From CAVVKW01 sp963761705 (lineage in GTDB: Bacteria; Verrucomicrobiota; Verrucomicrobiia; Chthoniobacterales; JAATET01): a DNA stretch of 64,000 bases. This document shows, piece after piece, positions 24,651 to 34,012 of the stretch (the first letter of the stretch is position 1; each line of letters starts with the position of its first letter). Both the position numbers and the translations under genes were made by a program. Location of the stretch: positions 1 through 64,000 of the forward strand of contig CAVXHK010000001.1 in NCBI GenBank assembly GCA_963761705.1. Reading direction: 5' to 3'. The notes beneath the pieces were generated by a model. That model was given only the letters and a program-made list of their open reading frames with translations. It ran no database searches and was not told where the DNA came from.

Positions 24651-26890
24651 CGCGGTTTGTTTCACACTCGCTTCGTTACAGCATCGCCGCTGGACTTTTC
24701 TGCGTTTTTCTGTTCGCCGGGTCTGCGGTTGGTGAATCCCCCTCAGTGAAACCCGTATCGCTCGAGTTTGAATCCCGGCAGGATGAACCGGTGTTCTTGA
24801 CTCTTAAAGTCCAAGCTCCCGATTCATTCAACATCAAAGCCGAATTTGAAGGGTTCTCCGGCGACCGCCGAATTAGTTCGAAAGGAGACGGCCAGTTTCT
24901 TGTCGAGATTGCACCGCTAACCGTCGAACTCGGAACGTTGCGCGGGAAAATTGTCATCACCGATGCCGACACGGGCAATGACATCATTGAGCCGCTCCCT
25001 ATCACCGGTCGCATCGAACCGTGGATTCACGCAAAACCAACGCGGATCTTTCTGGGAACAATCGGTCACGGCGAGAAGTTCGCCGTCCGAAAAGAACATT
25101 CTCTCGAACTCCGTTCGGAAACGGGTGACTTCGCGATCACATCCATCGAAATTCCCGGCATCGCAGATGCAACCTGGACTGTCGATCCATCGGTTGGCAC
25201 GACATCGGAAGTCCATAGGGTGAGCGTCACCTTCAGCCCCGACGCGGTTGGAGACGGATTTCCCTTCGGTGCCCTAGCCACGGAACCGATCTTGATTCAC
25301 ACGAGCCACAAAGATGCTCCGCAGTTGGAAATTCCCGTTATGGGAATGCTGTCGATCAACACAAGTGGACGCGACTACTCTGAGTTCCTATACAACGGCC
25401 ATGTCCGCTGGGAAGGACCGTGGGCCACGCCGAACGTAGCAGGGGCTAATCTAGCGACTGGATTGGTGTTTTGGTGTGGGCTTACCGCAGGTTTGTTTGC
25501 ATGGCAGAGCGGCTACCGCCGGATGCAAACAGTAAACACAATTATTGCCGTCGCCGGATTTCTTCTCGGCTGCCACTTCCTTGCGCTCACCTATTCCCGG
25601 GGTGGATGGATCGCGTTGGGCGTCGGGACGTTCGCGCTCCTAGCTGGAATCCGGAAGCCCCGCTTTTATCCGATCCTGTTGGGTGCGACGTTCGCTGGGG
25701 CGGTTCTCCTACTGCCGGCGGGTCTCGACCGGACAACTTCGACTTCTCAACTGAACGAAGACAAGTCGATCAAGCACCGCCTACTACTTTGGAAGGGCGC
25801 TCTTCAAATGATAGGGGAGCATCCATGGACCGGGGTCGGCAATAGCAATTTCGGAAAAGCGTTTCAACGCGACTACCAAGACGCCGGACAAAAAGCCACC
25901 TACACCACGGCAATCAACGACTTTCTCACGTTGGGCGCAGAGCGGGGCATCATTCCCCTGATAGTGACCACCTCCGGCCTGCTGTCTATCGTCGCTGTCG
26001 GTTTTTGGGGCGGCTGGCGCCAGCGTTGGCCCATACTGACTGGTGCGAGCGCAACTATTTTGGCTTTTCTCGTGGCAAGCTGCTTCTCTTCGATTGCTTT
26101 TTCTTGGAAAAACTCCGCTCTCCTAATCTTCCCGGCACTCACATTCCTTATTGCGGCTCTCATACTCATGAGCAGGCAGGCGACATCGTCGTATTATTTG
26201 AAAATTCGCGCGACTTTGATCGGAACCGGGTCGATTCTACTTCTTGTTAGCACAGTGACACTCACTGCAATCCGAGTATCCCTGCAAGATCGACCCGCCC
26301 AATCGACTTTGAAGATCGGGTCAGTTGACACAATTTCAATCTCTCCGCGTAATGCACAGGAGAGAGGAACTATTATCTACATTTCCGACAGGGAGGATGA
26401 ATCATTCGCAGTTCCAAAACATATCATTCGCCCACTTGCGTCGATGGGGTGGCATGTTTTGTATGTCCCGGGCGCGAAATATCCCTCAGACACGGCCATC
26501 GATATTCGCCAACTGCTCAACGAAATCCATGAAGACAACGAGGTCATAGTCCTGGCAGGGCGCGGTGCCGGAGCACAGGCGGCCGTCATGTCGGCAGAAG
26601 GAAACGATCAGGTGTGCGGCATCGCCAGCCGCGATTTGCCAAAATCAGGAGTCCTTCCAAGGAGTCTGTCCGAAAGCCGGAGAATACCTACTCTAACTCC
26701 TCTGAATCCATTCCCGGAATTCAGAAGAGAAAACACAGTGGCTGACTCAACCACCGACCTCCGAACAAAACGTAGTATAGCTGAAGCGGTAGGAACGCTT
26801 ATCCACCACAAAGGAACGGGAGATAATCCAACATGGGTCGCCACCATCAACAAGCTCGCGTCCGAAAGAATTCCAATGGAGTCGCATTAG
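24647..26890 (+). CDS. Fusion of DUF1573-like domains, Wzy/O-antigen-ligase-like membrane domain and hydrolase-like domain
   Basis: This 747-aa protein has a signal peptide (1-28), then two Ig-like DUF1573-type domains (about 32-230: EPVFLTLKVQAPDSFNIKAEFEG..., HAKPTRIFLGTIGHGEKF...). A polytopic region follows (about 260-540) with FLALTYSRGGWIALGVG and HRLLLWKGALQMIGEHPWTGVGNSNFG, which are typical of Wzy/WaaL O-antigen ligases. A C-terminal cytoplasmic or periplasmic domain resembles an alpha/beta hydrolase (GTIIYISDREDESFAVP...VIVLAGRGAGAQAAVM), with the nucleophile Ser replaced (GRGAG about 638-642). It is coupled to the MauE gene by ATGA overlap. No function can be named, but it shares DUF1573 and hydrolase themes with the block at 34.6-40.7 kb. 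Confidence 0.75.
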   Translation: MTRFVSHSLRYSIAAGLFCVFLFAGSAVGESPSVKPVSLEFESRQDEPVFLTLKVQAPDSFNIKAEFEGFSGDRRISSKGDGQFLVEIAPLTVELGTLRGKIVITDADTGNDIIEPLPITGRIEPWIHAKPTRIFLGTIGHGEKFAVRKEHSLELRSETGDFAITSIEIPGIADATWTVDPSVGTTSEVHRVSVTFSPDAVGDGFPFGALATEPILIHTSHKDAPQLEIPVMGMLSINTSGRDYSEFLYNGHVRWEGPWATPNVAGANLATGLVFWCGLTAGLFAWQSGYRRMQTVNTIIAVAGFLLGCHFLALTYSRGGWIALGVGTFALLAGIRKPRFYPILLGATFAGAVLLLPAGLDRTTSTSQLNEDKSIKHRLLLWKGALQMIGEHPWTGVGNSNFGKAFQRDYQDAGQKATYTTAINDFLTLGAERGIIPLIVTTSGLLSIVAVGFWGGWRQRWPILTGASATILAFLVASCFSSIAFSWKNSALLIFPALTFLIAALILMSRQATSSYYLKIRATLIGTGSILLLVSTVTLTAIRVSLQDRPAQSTLKIGSVDTISISPRNAQERGTIIYISDREDESFAVPKHIIRPLASMGWHVLYVPGAKYPSDTAIDIRQLLNEIHEDNEVIVLAGRGAGAQAAVMSAEGNDQVCGIASRDLPKSGVLPRSLSESRRIPTLTPLNPFPEFRRENTVADSTTDLRTKRSIAEAVGTLIHHKGTGDNPTWVATINKLASERIPMESH

Positions 26891-28709
26891 ACAGCCCGCT
26901 CCTTCGCATATTTCGCAATACGATCCGAGATGTGGAGAGTTCGCTAATCCCCCCCTTTTGGATTCTTTGGATTCACGACGGTCCGCTGCATGATCGCCCA
27001 TTGACCCTCACATGTTTCAATCAGAGGTCCCCAGAAACCGTTGAAGAGCGAATCGCCTTATAAACGTCAAGAGGCGCATTTTTCGACAGACGCTGCGCAA
27101 CAATTATCTACAAACATGAGATCTATCGACCTAAAGGGGAAAATGGAAAATTGCTGAAGAGGGCATAAGAGACGTAGCGTCAGGAGGATGCAGACCAGAG
27201 AAGCGGGGGAAAGGACTCACCCAGCGGGTGAGTCGAAAAAGCAGCTGGAACGAGCGTCGGGAGGGTGGCCGGTGGACACACCCGGAGGGAGGTATTACGC
27301 GGAATGGGACGAGTCGACGCCGGTGACGCGGGAGGGATCGTTGATCTTCTTTTTCCAGTTTTTGGAGGCGGGCGGAAGGTGGGAAGAGTTTTTGCGGGAG
27401 TGCCCGTTGAGCTACACGGGCAACCGAGGTAGCGGAGCGGCGCGGGTGATGGGCACGGTGATGTTGAGCGTGTTGTGCGGGCATTGGAGGTATGCGCACA
27501 TCAACGCGGTTCGGGGAGACGGGGTTAATCCCGGGCTGTTGGGTATCCCGGAAGGCACGGTCAGCGAGGATGTGGTGCGCTTGGCCATGGGAAGGATGGA
27601 GGAGGCAGCGGGTCTGGATTGGTTGAGTGACGCGCTGAGCGGGTGCATCGCGCCGGCGTTGGGGTTGCCGTGGATCCTGGACATCGACGTCACGGTCAAG
27701 CCGCTCTACGGCCGACAGGAAGGAGCCAAGATCGGCTACAACCCGCAAAAGCCCGGTCGGCCCAGTCACGTCTATCACAGTTATTTCGTGGCCAATTTGA
27801 GGATGAGCCTGGGCGTGGAAGTCCTTCCGGGCAACGAGCACGCCGGAGCACGGGGGCTACCCGGTCTGTGGAAAACGTTGGAAAAACTCCCCCGCCACCG
27901 GTGGCCGACGTTCGCTCGGGGCGATTGCGGCTACGGCAGCGAGGCGGTGATGCTCGAGTTCGAAGAACGCTCGTTGCCCTACCTCTTCAAGCTGCGGCAC
28001 ACGGCCAAAGTCAAAACGTTGGTCCAGACCATGATGAGGGCTGGAGCGGCTTGGGAGGACTGCGGCGATGGTTGGCAGGCGTTGGAAAGCTCGATCCGGC
28101 TCAGCGGCTGGACCCGCACTCGCCGCGTGGTGCTCGTGCGCGAAAACCCAGCCCGAGCCCCCATCCGCGAACCCGGAAAGCCGCGTCGCGGCAAAGATCG
28201 GCAGAGCGATTTACCCCGAGCCCAAGGCATCGGCTGGGACTCGCAGGCGACCCCATGGAGTGGCAAGATCGCCGTTCTGGTCAGTTCACTCGACGCCCAG
28301 GCCCACCCCGCCCGCGTCATGCCCGAGCACTATCGCCAACGCGCCGACGCCGAGAATGCCTTCGACGAACTCAAAAACCAGTGGGGCTGGAGTGGGTTCA
28401 CCTCGCGTCGCCTGGCTTCCTGCCGCCTGATGGCCAACCTCATCGCCCTGTTTTACAACTGGTGGAGCCTCTACCTGCGCTTCTACGACGAGGAACACCA
28501 CCGCGAGGCCATCCGCTCCCGCCCCATGCTCATGGCCGGGGTCGCCCGTCAGATCAAAAGCGCCGGTCAACGCACCGTGCGCGTGAGCATCCTGCATGAA
28601 AAAAGCCATCTCATCGCCCACGCCATCACCCAGATCAGCAACGAGATAGCCCAGATCAGTTCCATCACGGAGCGATGGACCGTGTCCCAACGCTGGACTT
28701 TGCTTCTGA

Positions 28710-29858
28710 TACCAACTGTTAGAAATAAGCTGATATATAGAGGTGCCTAGGGTAGAAGGGGAGATGGCAGGAAGAAAGTTGAAGTTGGGGTGTCCCGCAG
28801 TGGCCGCCGAGATCGAAGAGTTGTATCGAAAAGAGAAGGATGTTCGGCGCAAGAACCGCTTGCTGGCGCTCAAACTGGTGGCGCGCGGGGAGGATGATTC
28901 CAAAGCGATTGCAAGGATCTGCGGGATCGCGCCCAATTATCTTTTCAAGTGGCTCAAAACCTTTCGAGAGCAAGGACTCGATGGATTGCTGGGTTACGGC
29001 AAGCCAGGCCCCAAGGAAGGTAGCCGACAAGGTCTGAGCCCGGAGGTGGCGGCGGAATTGGAATCCAAGCTCGGTGCCGGTGAATTCGTCACCGCAGTGG
29101 CAGCCCAGCGCTGGCTCAAGGAGGTGCACGCCGTGGATCGGCCTTATAGCACAGTGTGGCGCTGGCTAAAAAAAGCCGGAGGAGTGCTTTTGGTGCCGCG
29201 CCCGAGCCACTCCAAAAAGGATCCCGCGGCCAGCGACCAGTTCCGCGAGGAACTCGCCGATAAGCTTCAAGGACTGGATCTGCCCGCCGGCAGTCGAGTC
29301 AAACTTTGGATGATGGACGAAGCTCGGTTCGGCCTGCACACGGAAATGAGGCGACTTTGGGGACTTCGAGGCCAGCGTCCAGTCGTGACTCGGCAGATCA
29401 AATACCAATGGGATTACCTCTACGGATCGCTCGACATCATCAGCGGCGCTGCCCACTTCTGCCAGATCCCCAACGTCAACCAGGGCTGGGACCGACTCTA
29501 CCTCGACAACCTTGCCTCCACGGACACGGAGGCCATTCACGTCGTCATCCGCGATCAGGCTGGGTTCCACCTCAAGGACGGCGACAGCCGCCTGCCAGAT
29601 CGAGTGCGCATCATCGATTTGCCTGCCTACTCTCCCGAACTCAACCCCTGCGAGCAACTCTGGGACATCGTCAAAGATGAAATCGGCAATCGGATCTTTC
29701 CCACGATCCGAGAACTGCGCCGCGCCGTCCTTCCGGCTCTGGAACGCTACTGGAACCATCCCGCCGCTGTGCTCTCACTCGTTGGACGCGACTGGTTGCG
29801 CGCTCAAGCAAACGCTTCGAACAGAACTCAAATATCAGCTTAATTTAGAGAGTTGGTA
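28710..29858 (+). mobile_element. IS630-family insertion sequence
   Basis: The ends TACCAACTGTTAGAAATAAG (left) and the inward-read TACCAACTCTCTAAATTAAG (right) form imperfect inverted repeats continuing into GCTGATAT. TGA flanks both sides. Removal with one TGA copy restores the IS1380 frame; the usual TA duplication of IS630 would overlap these same bases. Confidence 0.85.
28764..29843 (+). CDS. IS630-family transposase
   Basis: The 359-aa protein from the ATG at 28764 has an N-terminal HTH region (RARGEDDSKAIARICGIAPNYLFKWLKTF) and a DDE core. The catalytic residues lie in WMMDEARFGLH (first Asp), VVIRDQAGFH (second Asp) and LPAYSPELNPCEQLWD (Glu), the standard IS630/Tc1-mariner motifs. 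The gene fills the element and appears intact, so this copy may be active. Confidence 0.9.
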   Translation: MAGRKLKLGCPAVAAEIEELYRKEKDVRRKNRLLALKLVARGEDDSKAIARICGIAPNYLFKWLKTFREQGLDGLLGYGKPGPKEGSRQGLSPEVAAELESKLGAGEFVTAVAAQRWLKEVHAVDRPYSTVWRWLKKAGGVLLVPRPSHSKKDPAASDQFREELADKLQGLDLPAGSRVKLWMMDEARFGLHTEMRRLWGLRGQRPVVTRQIKYQWDYLYGSLDIISGAAHFCQIPNVNQGWDRLYLDNLASTDTEAIHVVIRDQAGFHLKDGDSRLPDRVRIIDLPAYSPELNPCEQLWDIVKDEIGNRIFPTIRELRRAVLPALERYWNHPAAVLSLVGRDWLRAQANASNRTQISA

Positions 29859-30033
29859 TGACCCGTCTTTTGCGCCGCTGGCTCGGTGGAAAATGGCTTC
29901 CTGGCCTGCCGCCCGACGCCGCCCTGCTACTCAGCGGATGAAAATCCTCCGTCTCCTCGCGCCTCTATCTCCGATCTCGCCCTGCTTCCTCTTGGTGCCG
30001 CTCCCGATCGCCCATTTTCCTTTTTAGGATCGA

Positions 30034-30630
30034 GCGGGCACCGCGATCTAGGAAATCTGTGTGCCCGGCAGCGGCACAACCTGAGTGCTAGCTTCTACCT
30101 TATACGAATGGTTCATCATAGGCTAACGGCCTGCACCTTTCGCCCTTGGTCAAAGGAAACTATTCCACGCATCAGATCCGCAGACGATGGCGCCTCAACT
30201 CTCTGCGCTCGCTCTTTCCCTTTGCACCATGGCGTCAACCCGTTAGACTGCTGGGAGCAGAAAAAGCAAAATAAGACGTCTATTTTGTGACGAATTTCTG
30301 CTGACGTTATTGGATCCGCACCGAACGTATGCCGGCTCACTACAGGCTCACTCTTATAGAACTGCGCCTGCGTTCGTATAGCCCCATAAAATACCAGAAA
30401 TTTATCTATGAATTAGACAAACGACACAGAGCTTATAGCGATGCGGGAGCATTGAACTTGAAGCATCTATAGCCTCAGGAGTGATTGTCGAATCATCGTC
30501 TCGGAGCGCGCATGACGCTCTGCGGTTCATCCCTGATTTCAGGAAGTTCCGCATTTACGATGAGTCACCGATTCCCACTTCCATCTGGACACTGCCCTGA
30601 TTGATGACGCATAGGGCGCGTGACAGGAAG
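30034..30630. other. Intergenic stretch between insertion sequences
   Basis: About 600 bp between the IS1380 and the next IS remnant hold no frame with protein-like composition. It is likely debris from earlier insertions. Confidence 0.4.
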
Positions 30631-31014
30631 TGTCCCATGAGTCGTTAAAATAGAGTTGGTGGCAGAGGCGCACGACGCGCCCGAGGGTGTCGAGGTATTG
30701 GTGCAGACCTTGGAAGGCTGCGGTGCTGTCGAACTGCGCCTAGGCAGGTAGACCATGTTGGCGCCAGTGGGCGAGCATGCAGTCGAGAACGGTGTCGGTG
30801 TGGAGATGCCGCCTGGCCATCAACCCACCAGCGAGCCGTGAAGAGAAATGCCGTTGAGCACCTCGACCTCGGTGCCGCCAGCAATGACGAGACCCTCTAC
30901 AGCATCGAAGCCGTCGAGTTCGGACTTGCTGTCGGGGTCGGAGCAAAACCGGACAGAGACGGAGCAAAACCGGAATAGGAGACGGTTCAAAACCGGACTG
31001 GGGTGTTGGAAACA

Positions 31015-31079
31015 GCGCGGGAAGCGCCTCGGAGGAGGCCGGAGCGTAGCGGAGGCCGACGGAGAGGCGCTTCCCGCGC
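31015..31079. repeat. 16-bp perfect inverted repeat inside the ISNCY element
   Basis: GCGCGGGAAGCGCCTC (31015-31030) pairs perfectly with 31064-31079, enclosing a GC-rich 33-bp loop. It lies between the left end and the transposase gene. It could block read-through transcription from outside or shape transposase expression. Confidence 0.7.
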
Positions 31080-31283
31080 TGGCGCGCTTGGTGGGTGGAT
31101 GGCGTTCGAGAACCCTTCGTAGCAGAAGGCAGCTTTGCTTTCTTGGGCGTCTGGCTTGGATGATGATCCCGCGATGAAAAAAAGCAGCTAGCCCACCGTC
31201 ATCCCGCCGGATTCGTTCGACGCACGCTCGAAGACTTCAACGCAGGCACCCTCGACGCGGTCACGGCAGCTGCGCATCTGGGA

Positions 31284-32321
31284 GTGAGCCGCTCCCGGCT
31301 CTACGAACTGCGCGGAGTCTTCCTGCGGGAGCGCGCCGACTACGGGCCGAAGACCAGTGGGGGAGACCGATTGGGGGACTGGCCAGCCAAGACGCGATGC
31401 CTGCTCGAGGAGTTCCTTCCCCTTCAAAATCCGCCCAACTGCCAGCTCGTTGCCGACGAACTCGAGCGCCTCTGCGGGTTTCGCCGGGCGCGCTCCACGG
31501 TCGAGGCCCACGTCAAAGCGCACTACGCGCATCTGGTGCCCGCTGCGGCCCGCAAACCCCGGGTTTACCGACGCTTCCGCCGCGAGCACATCGGAGAGCT
31601 TTGGCAACACGACAGCTCCATCCACCAGTGGTGGCCGGCCAGTTCCAAGCAGACTCTCCTACTCACCGTGGACGACGCCTCCGGACTCAATCTGGCGGGC
31701 CGTTTCGTCGGATCGGACACCACTTGGAATCACTTCGAGCACTGCCGCGAAGCCTTCACCCGCTGGGGGCTTCCCGAGATCCTCTACACCGACGGCCTGA
31801 GCCTCTTCGGACCGAGTTCCACCGACGACCATAGCGATCCCAAAAGCGAGTTCCAACGAGCCATGCTGGGACTGGGTTCCGCCCACCTCGTGGCTCCCAC
31901 CCCTCAGGCCAAGGGCAAGATCGAGCGGCGCTTTGGCACCTTCCAGCGACGCCTGGTCGCCTTGCTCGCACACGCCCGCGCCACAACTTGGGCGCAAGCC
32001 GACGCCATCCTCCAGATGGAGATCGAGCGACAGAACCTCAAGCTCAACCGCTCGTCCGGCAAAATTCCCCTCGAAGTCTGGGAAATCCAGTCACTCCGTG
32101 GCCACGGCCGCCTGCGTCCTTCTCCGCCTCCCGCCCTACTCGATCTGCACCTCTCACTCCGCCTCTCCCGACGCGTGAACAACGACCACACCGTCGATTT
32201 TGAAGGCCGTAACTACGAGATCTCATCCACCCTCCGCAAGCGCATCACCATCGTCCATCATCCGTCCCGTCAATTTTGGGTCGTCGAGAATTCCCCAAAG
32301 ACGTGTGGCCCTCTATTTTAG
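31284..32321 (+). CDS. ISNCY/IS1202-like DDE transposase
   Basis: The 345-aa frame encodes an rve-type transposase with Asp in LWQHDSSIHQWWP, Asp in LYTDGLSLFGPSS and Glu in PQAKGKIERRFGTFQ. A C-terminal beta-barrel-like segment follows (NNDHTVDFEGRNYEIS). The GTG at 31284 is the first standard start, but the frame is open upstream to 31167, and that part adds the rest of an HTH (RRTLEDFNAGTLDAVTAAAHLGVSRSRLYELR). An ATG at 31174 in another frame is followed by A7G, so a -1 slip there would produce the full HTH. The enzyme appears intact either way. Confidence 0.8.
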   Translation: MSRSRLYELRGVFLRERADYGPKTSGGDRLGDWPAKTRCLLEEFLPLQNPPNCQLVADELERLCGFRRARSTVEAHVKAHYAHLVPAAARKPRVYRRFRREHIGELWQHDSSIHQWWPASSKQTLLLTVDDASGLNLAGRFVGSDTTWNHFEHCREAFTRWGLPEILYTDGLSLFGPSSTDDHSDPKSEFQRAMLGLGSAHLVAPTPQAKGKIERRFGTFQRRLVALLAHARATTWAQADAILQMEIERQNLKLNRSSGKIPLEVWEIQSLRGHGRLRPSPPPALLDLHLSLRLSRRVNNDHTVDFEGRNYEISSTLRKRITIVHHPSRQFWVVENSPKTCGPLF

Positions 32322-32610
32322 CCCACTACAGCCTCTGAACACCTGTCCGGTTTTGCTCCGGCAAGAAATCCGGTTTTGCTCCGTCGCCGACATCGAGTTC
32401 GGACTTGCCGGCAGCCAAGTCGGGTAGATACTAGCCGCGCTTGGGTGGAGGGCAGCGGGTGCGGACCTTGGAATCGAAATAACCGGCGCGCTTGAGGATG
32501 CGCCCTATGGTGCAAACGCACGGAACGGCATCGGGAGCCAGCGACGTGTCGGCAAGCAAATGAGAGTGGATGAACCTGCCACCACCTCTATTTTAACGAC
32601 TCACGGGACA

Positions 32611-32819
32611 CTTCCCGTCCGGTTGTCTGGGGCATGTGGCCGCTCGGACGGTCGGACCAATTCCACGCGGTCCAGACGCTGAGAACCCGCGCGCTCGAGC
32701 CAGTGGCGCACGTTGGAATGGGTGACGGCCGAAGCTTCGCGCGACGCTGCGTAGCTATGCCCCCGCCCGGACTTCTTTGACGATCTGACGGCGCTGCGTA
32801 ATGGAAAGCTTTTCATCAT
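32611..32819 (-). pseudogene. N-terminal HTH fragment of an integrase-type transposase
   Basis: The minus-strand frame starting MMKSFPLRSAVRSSKKSGRGHSYAASREASAVTHSNVRHWLERAG resembles the N-terminal HTH of IS481-like transposases. It is cut off where the right inverted repeat of the neighbouring IS remnant begins. No matching catalytic part continues at the other side. Confidence 0.5.
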
Positions 32820-33034
32820 CTCTTCATCGCAGAATTTCCCGCATGGGACATCGCGCTACGTTCACCCTCCATTCCACGCGAATCCACGCCGCATCCCCCG
32901 ATCGCCCATCCACCCTGAACTACTATCGCTGTCACTCAAGTGGAGTTTCGATGCTGTCGTTCCTCCACGTATACGTCAAATTGATCCCGTGGCGCCATCG
33001 TCCAATTTCGTATCTCCCCGTTCCGAAAAAACCG

Positions 33035-33961
33035 TCATTTAGGAACAGTAATTACGGTATTGGTGCTAGAATCAAAGATTCGATCAGCCGATGACGGATC
33101 GATCGTGTAACGCTCCGGTGACGCCAACTCATTAAGTTTGATCGACGTAACTGTAGCTTCAAACGAAGTCAGGATATTGCCTTCGGATTCATCGTCGAAA
33201 TCAATGCCGACAAACTCTTCCGGAAAAAACACAGAGTTACCACTGCTGTCGGCCAGTTTACCTACCTTCTTGACAGTAAATGACGCAGCCGTCTTACCTG
33301 ACGCTGTCAGTTGCTCCCACTTAATTGGAAAGTAGCTATCTCCAACTGAGAGCCACACCCTGTATGTTATGTTCTCATCACCCTTGACGTTAAACGTCAC
33401 GCAATCTTTGTCCTCAAATTCAACTTTTTCAATCGAATCCGCTTCTACTGACCCTACCCAAGAATCGACAGAACTTAAATCGCTCAGGGTCGGCGGTTGG
33501 GGATGTTCATTTTTCTGCCACGCCTTGATGAAAGGAAAATACGGTTTGAAGAAGACGTTTCTTGGCCCCAGCATGTCAACCTGCCCTTCAGCGTCGCTAA
33601 TTATAAGCGTCCCTCTATTCTTGTCGAAGAGTTGAAACCGCTTTCCATCAAATGCGACCTCCTTGAAAGCGGTTTTACCCTTCATTGTTAAGGATTCAGT
33701 TTCAAAGTAATACCCCTCTGGCCCAATAACGTAATGAATCTTCCCGTCAAATTGACGCAATTGTTGGGAAGGAGCGAAGTTTTCCCCGAGATGGGTAATC
33801 GTTGTCGCAAAAAGCTCAACGTTAGTGATCAAAGATAGTGATTCAGACAAAGTATTGAACGCGGAACTCAACTGACCAACATTTGGTTTCTCTTCAGAAT
33901 ATCCGCGGCCAGCGCCAAATAGGAAAACGGTCGCTCCAAAAAAAGCTAGTAGTTTTTTCAT
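33035..33961 (-). CDS. Exported protein, LolA-like beta-rich pattern, 308 aa
   Basis: The product starts with a signal peptide (MKKLLAFFGATVFLFGAGRGYS) and continues with beta-rich sequence of a kind seen in exported lipoprotein-localisation or outer-membrane sorting proteins (KIHYVIGPEGYYFETESLTMKGKTAFKEVAFDGKRFQLFDKNRGTLIISDAEG; YRVWLSVGDSYFPIKWEQ). No exact family can be named. It is the last gene of the minus-strand block, 51 bp after the secreted Cys-containing peptide, with a strong stem-loop between them. It may bind a lipid or the peptide; that is inference. Confidence 0.6.
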   Translation of the reverse strand: MKKLLAFFGATVFLFGAGRGYSEEKPNVGQLSSAFNTLSESLSLITNVELFATTITHLGENFAPSQQLRQFDGKIHYVIGPEGYYFETESLTMKGKTAFKEVAFDGKRFQLFDKNRGTLIISDAEGQVDMLGPRNVFFKPYFPFIKAWQKNEHPQPPTLSDLSSVDSWVGSVEADSIEKVEFEDKDCVTFNVKGDENITYRVWLSVGDSYFPIKWEQLTASGKTAASFTVKKVGKLADSSGNSVFFPEEFVGIDFDDESEGNILTSFEATVTSIKLNELASPERYTIDPSSADRIFDSSTNTVITVPK

Positions 33962-33971
33962 AAATTAAAGG

Positions 33972-34002
33972 AGGGCTGCCGCCACCTGCTGGCGACAGCC
34001 CT
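33972..34002 (-). terminator. Strong stem-loop after the secreted peptide gene
   Basis: AGGGCTGCCGCCA pairs with TGGCGACAGCCCT (one C/A mismatch) around a CCTGC loop, 10 bp past the peptide stop on the minus strand. There is no clear U-run. It may partly terminate or stabilise the transcript so that the peptide gene is expressed above the following gene. Confidence 0.6.
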
Positions 34003-34012
34003 AAACACAATG

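Larger units (their letters stand above)
27188..29943 (+). pseudogene. IS1380 transposase interrupted near its 3' end
   Basis: The reading frame (DDE transposase group 1) runs from the ATG at 27188. It contains LDIDVTVKPLYGRQEGAKIGYNP, TFARGDCGYGSEAVM and the YRQRADAENAFDELKNQWGW block typical of IS1380. At 28709 it runs into the IS630-like element. The rest of the gene resumes at 29862 (TRLLRRWLGGKWLPGLPPDAALLLSG, stop at 29943). Joining the two parts with one TGA copy restores a single frame of about 535 aa. The interrupted form still encodes most of the protein, with a short foreign tail. Confidence 0.8.
27130..30028 (+). mobile_element. IS1380-family insertion sequence, split by an IS630-like element
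   Basis: Imperfect terminal inverted repeats (CCTAAAGGGGAAAATGG at the left; CCTAAAAAGGAAAATGG read inward at the right) bound the element. A 5-bp duplication ATCGA lies at 27125-27129 and 30029-30033, as expected for IS1380. The IS630-like element at 28710-29858 has interrupted its transposase. Confidence 0.85.
30930..32392 (+). mobile_element. ISNCY (IS1202-like) insertion sequence with 16-bp target duplication
   Basis: The ends TGTCGGGGTCGGAGCAAAAC and, read inward, TGTCGGCGACGGAGCAAAAC form inverted repeats, with CGGAGCAAAACCGG repeated once more inside each end. The 16-bp sequence TCGAGTTCGGACTTGC lies directly outside both ends (30914-30929 and 32393-32408). Long duplications fit the IS1202-type branch of ISNCY. 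Confidence 0.85.
30631..32610 (-). mobile_element. Degenerate small IS/MITE-like remnant carrying integrase-core fragments, split by an ISNCY-type element
   Basis: Inverted repeats of about 35 bp (left end TGTCCCATGAGTCGTTAAAA, continuing ATAGAG; right end read inward TGTCCCGTGAGTCGTTAAAA) bound about 500 bp of original DNA plus the nested element. On the minus strand the fragments read as pieces of an rve-type transposase: VCTIGRILKRAGYFDSKVRTRCPPPKRG, then ELDGFDAVEGLVIAGGTEVEVLNGISLHGSLVG, then AFQGLHQYLDTLGRVVRLC in another frame. Stops and frameshifts mean it cannot be functional. Confidence 0.65.
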
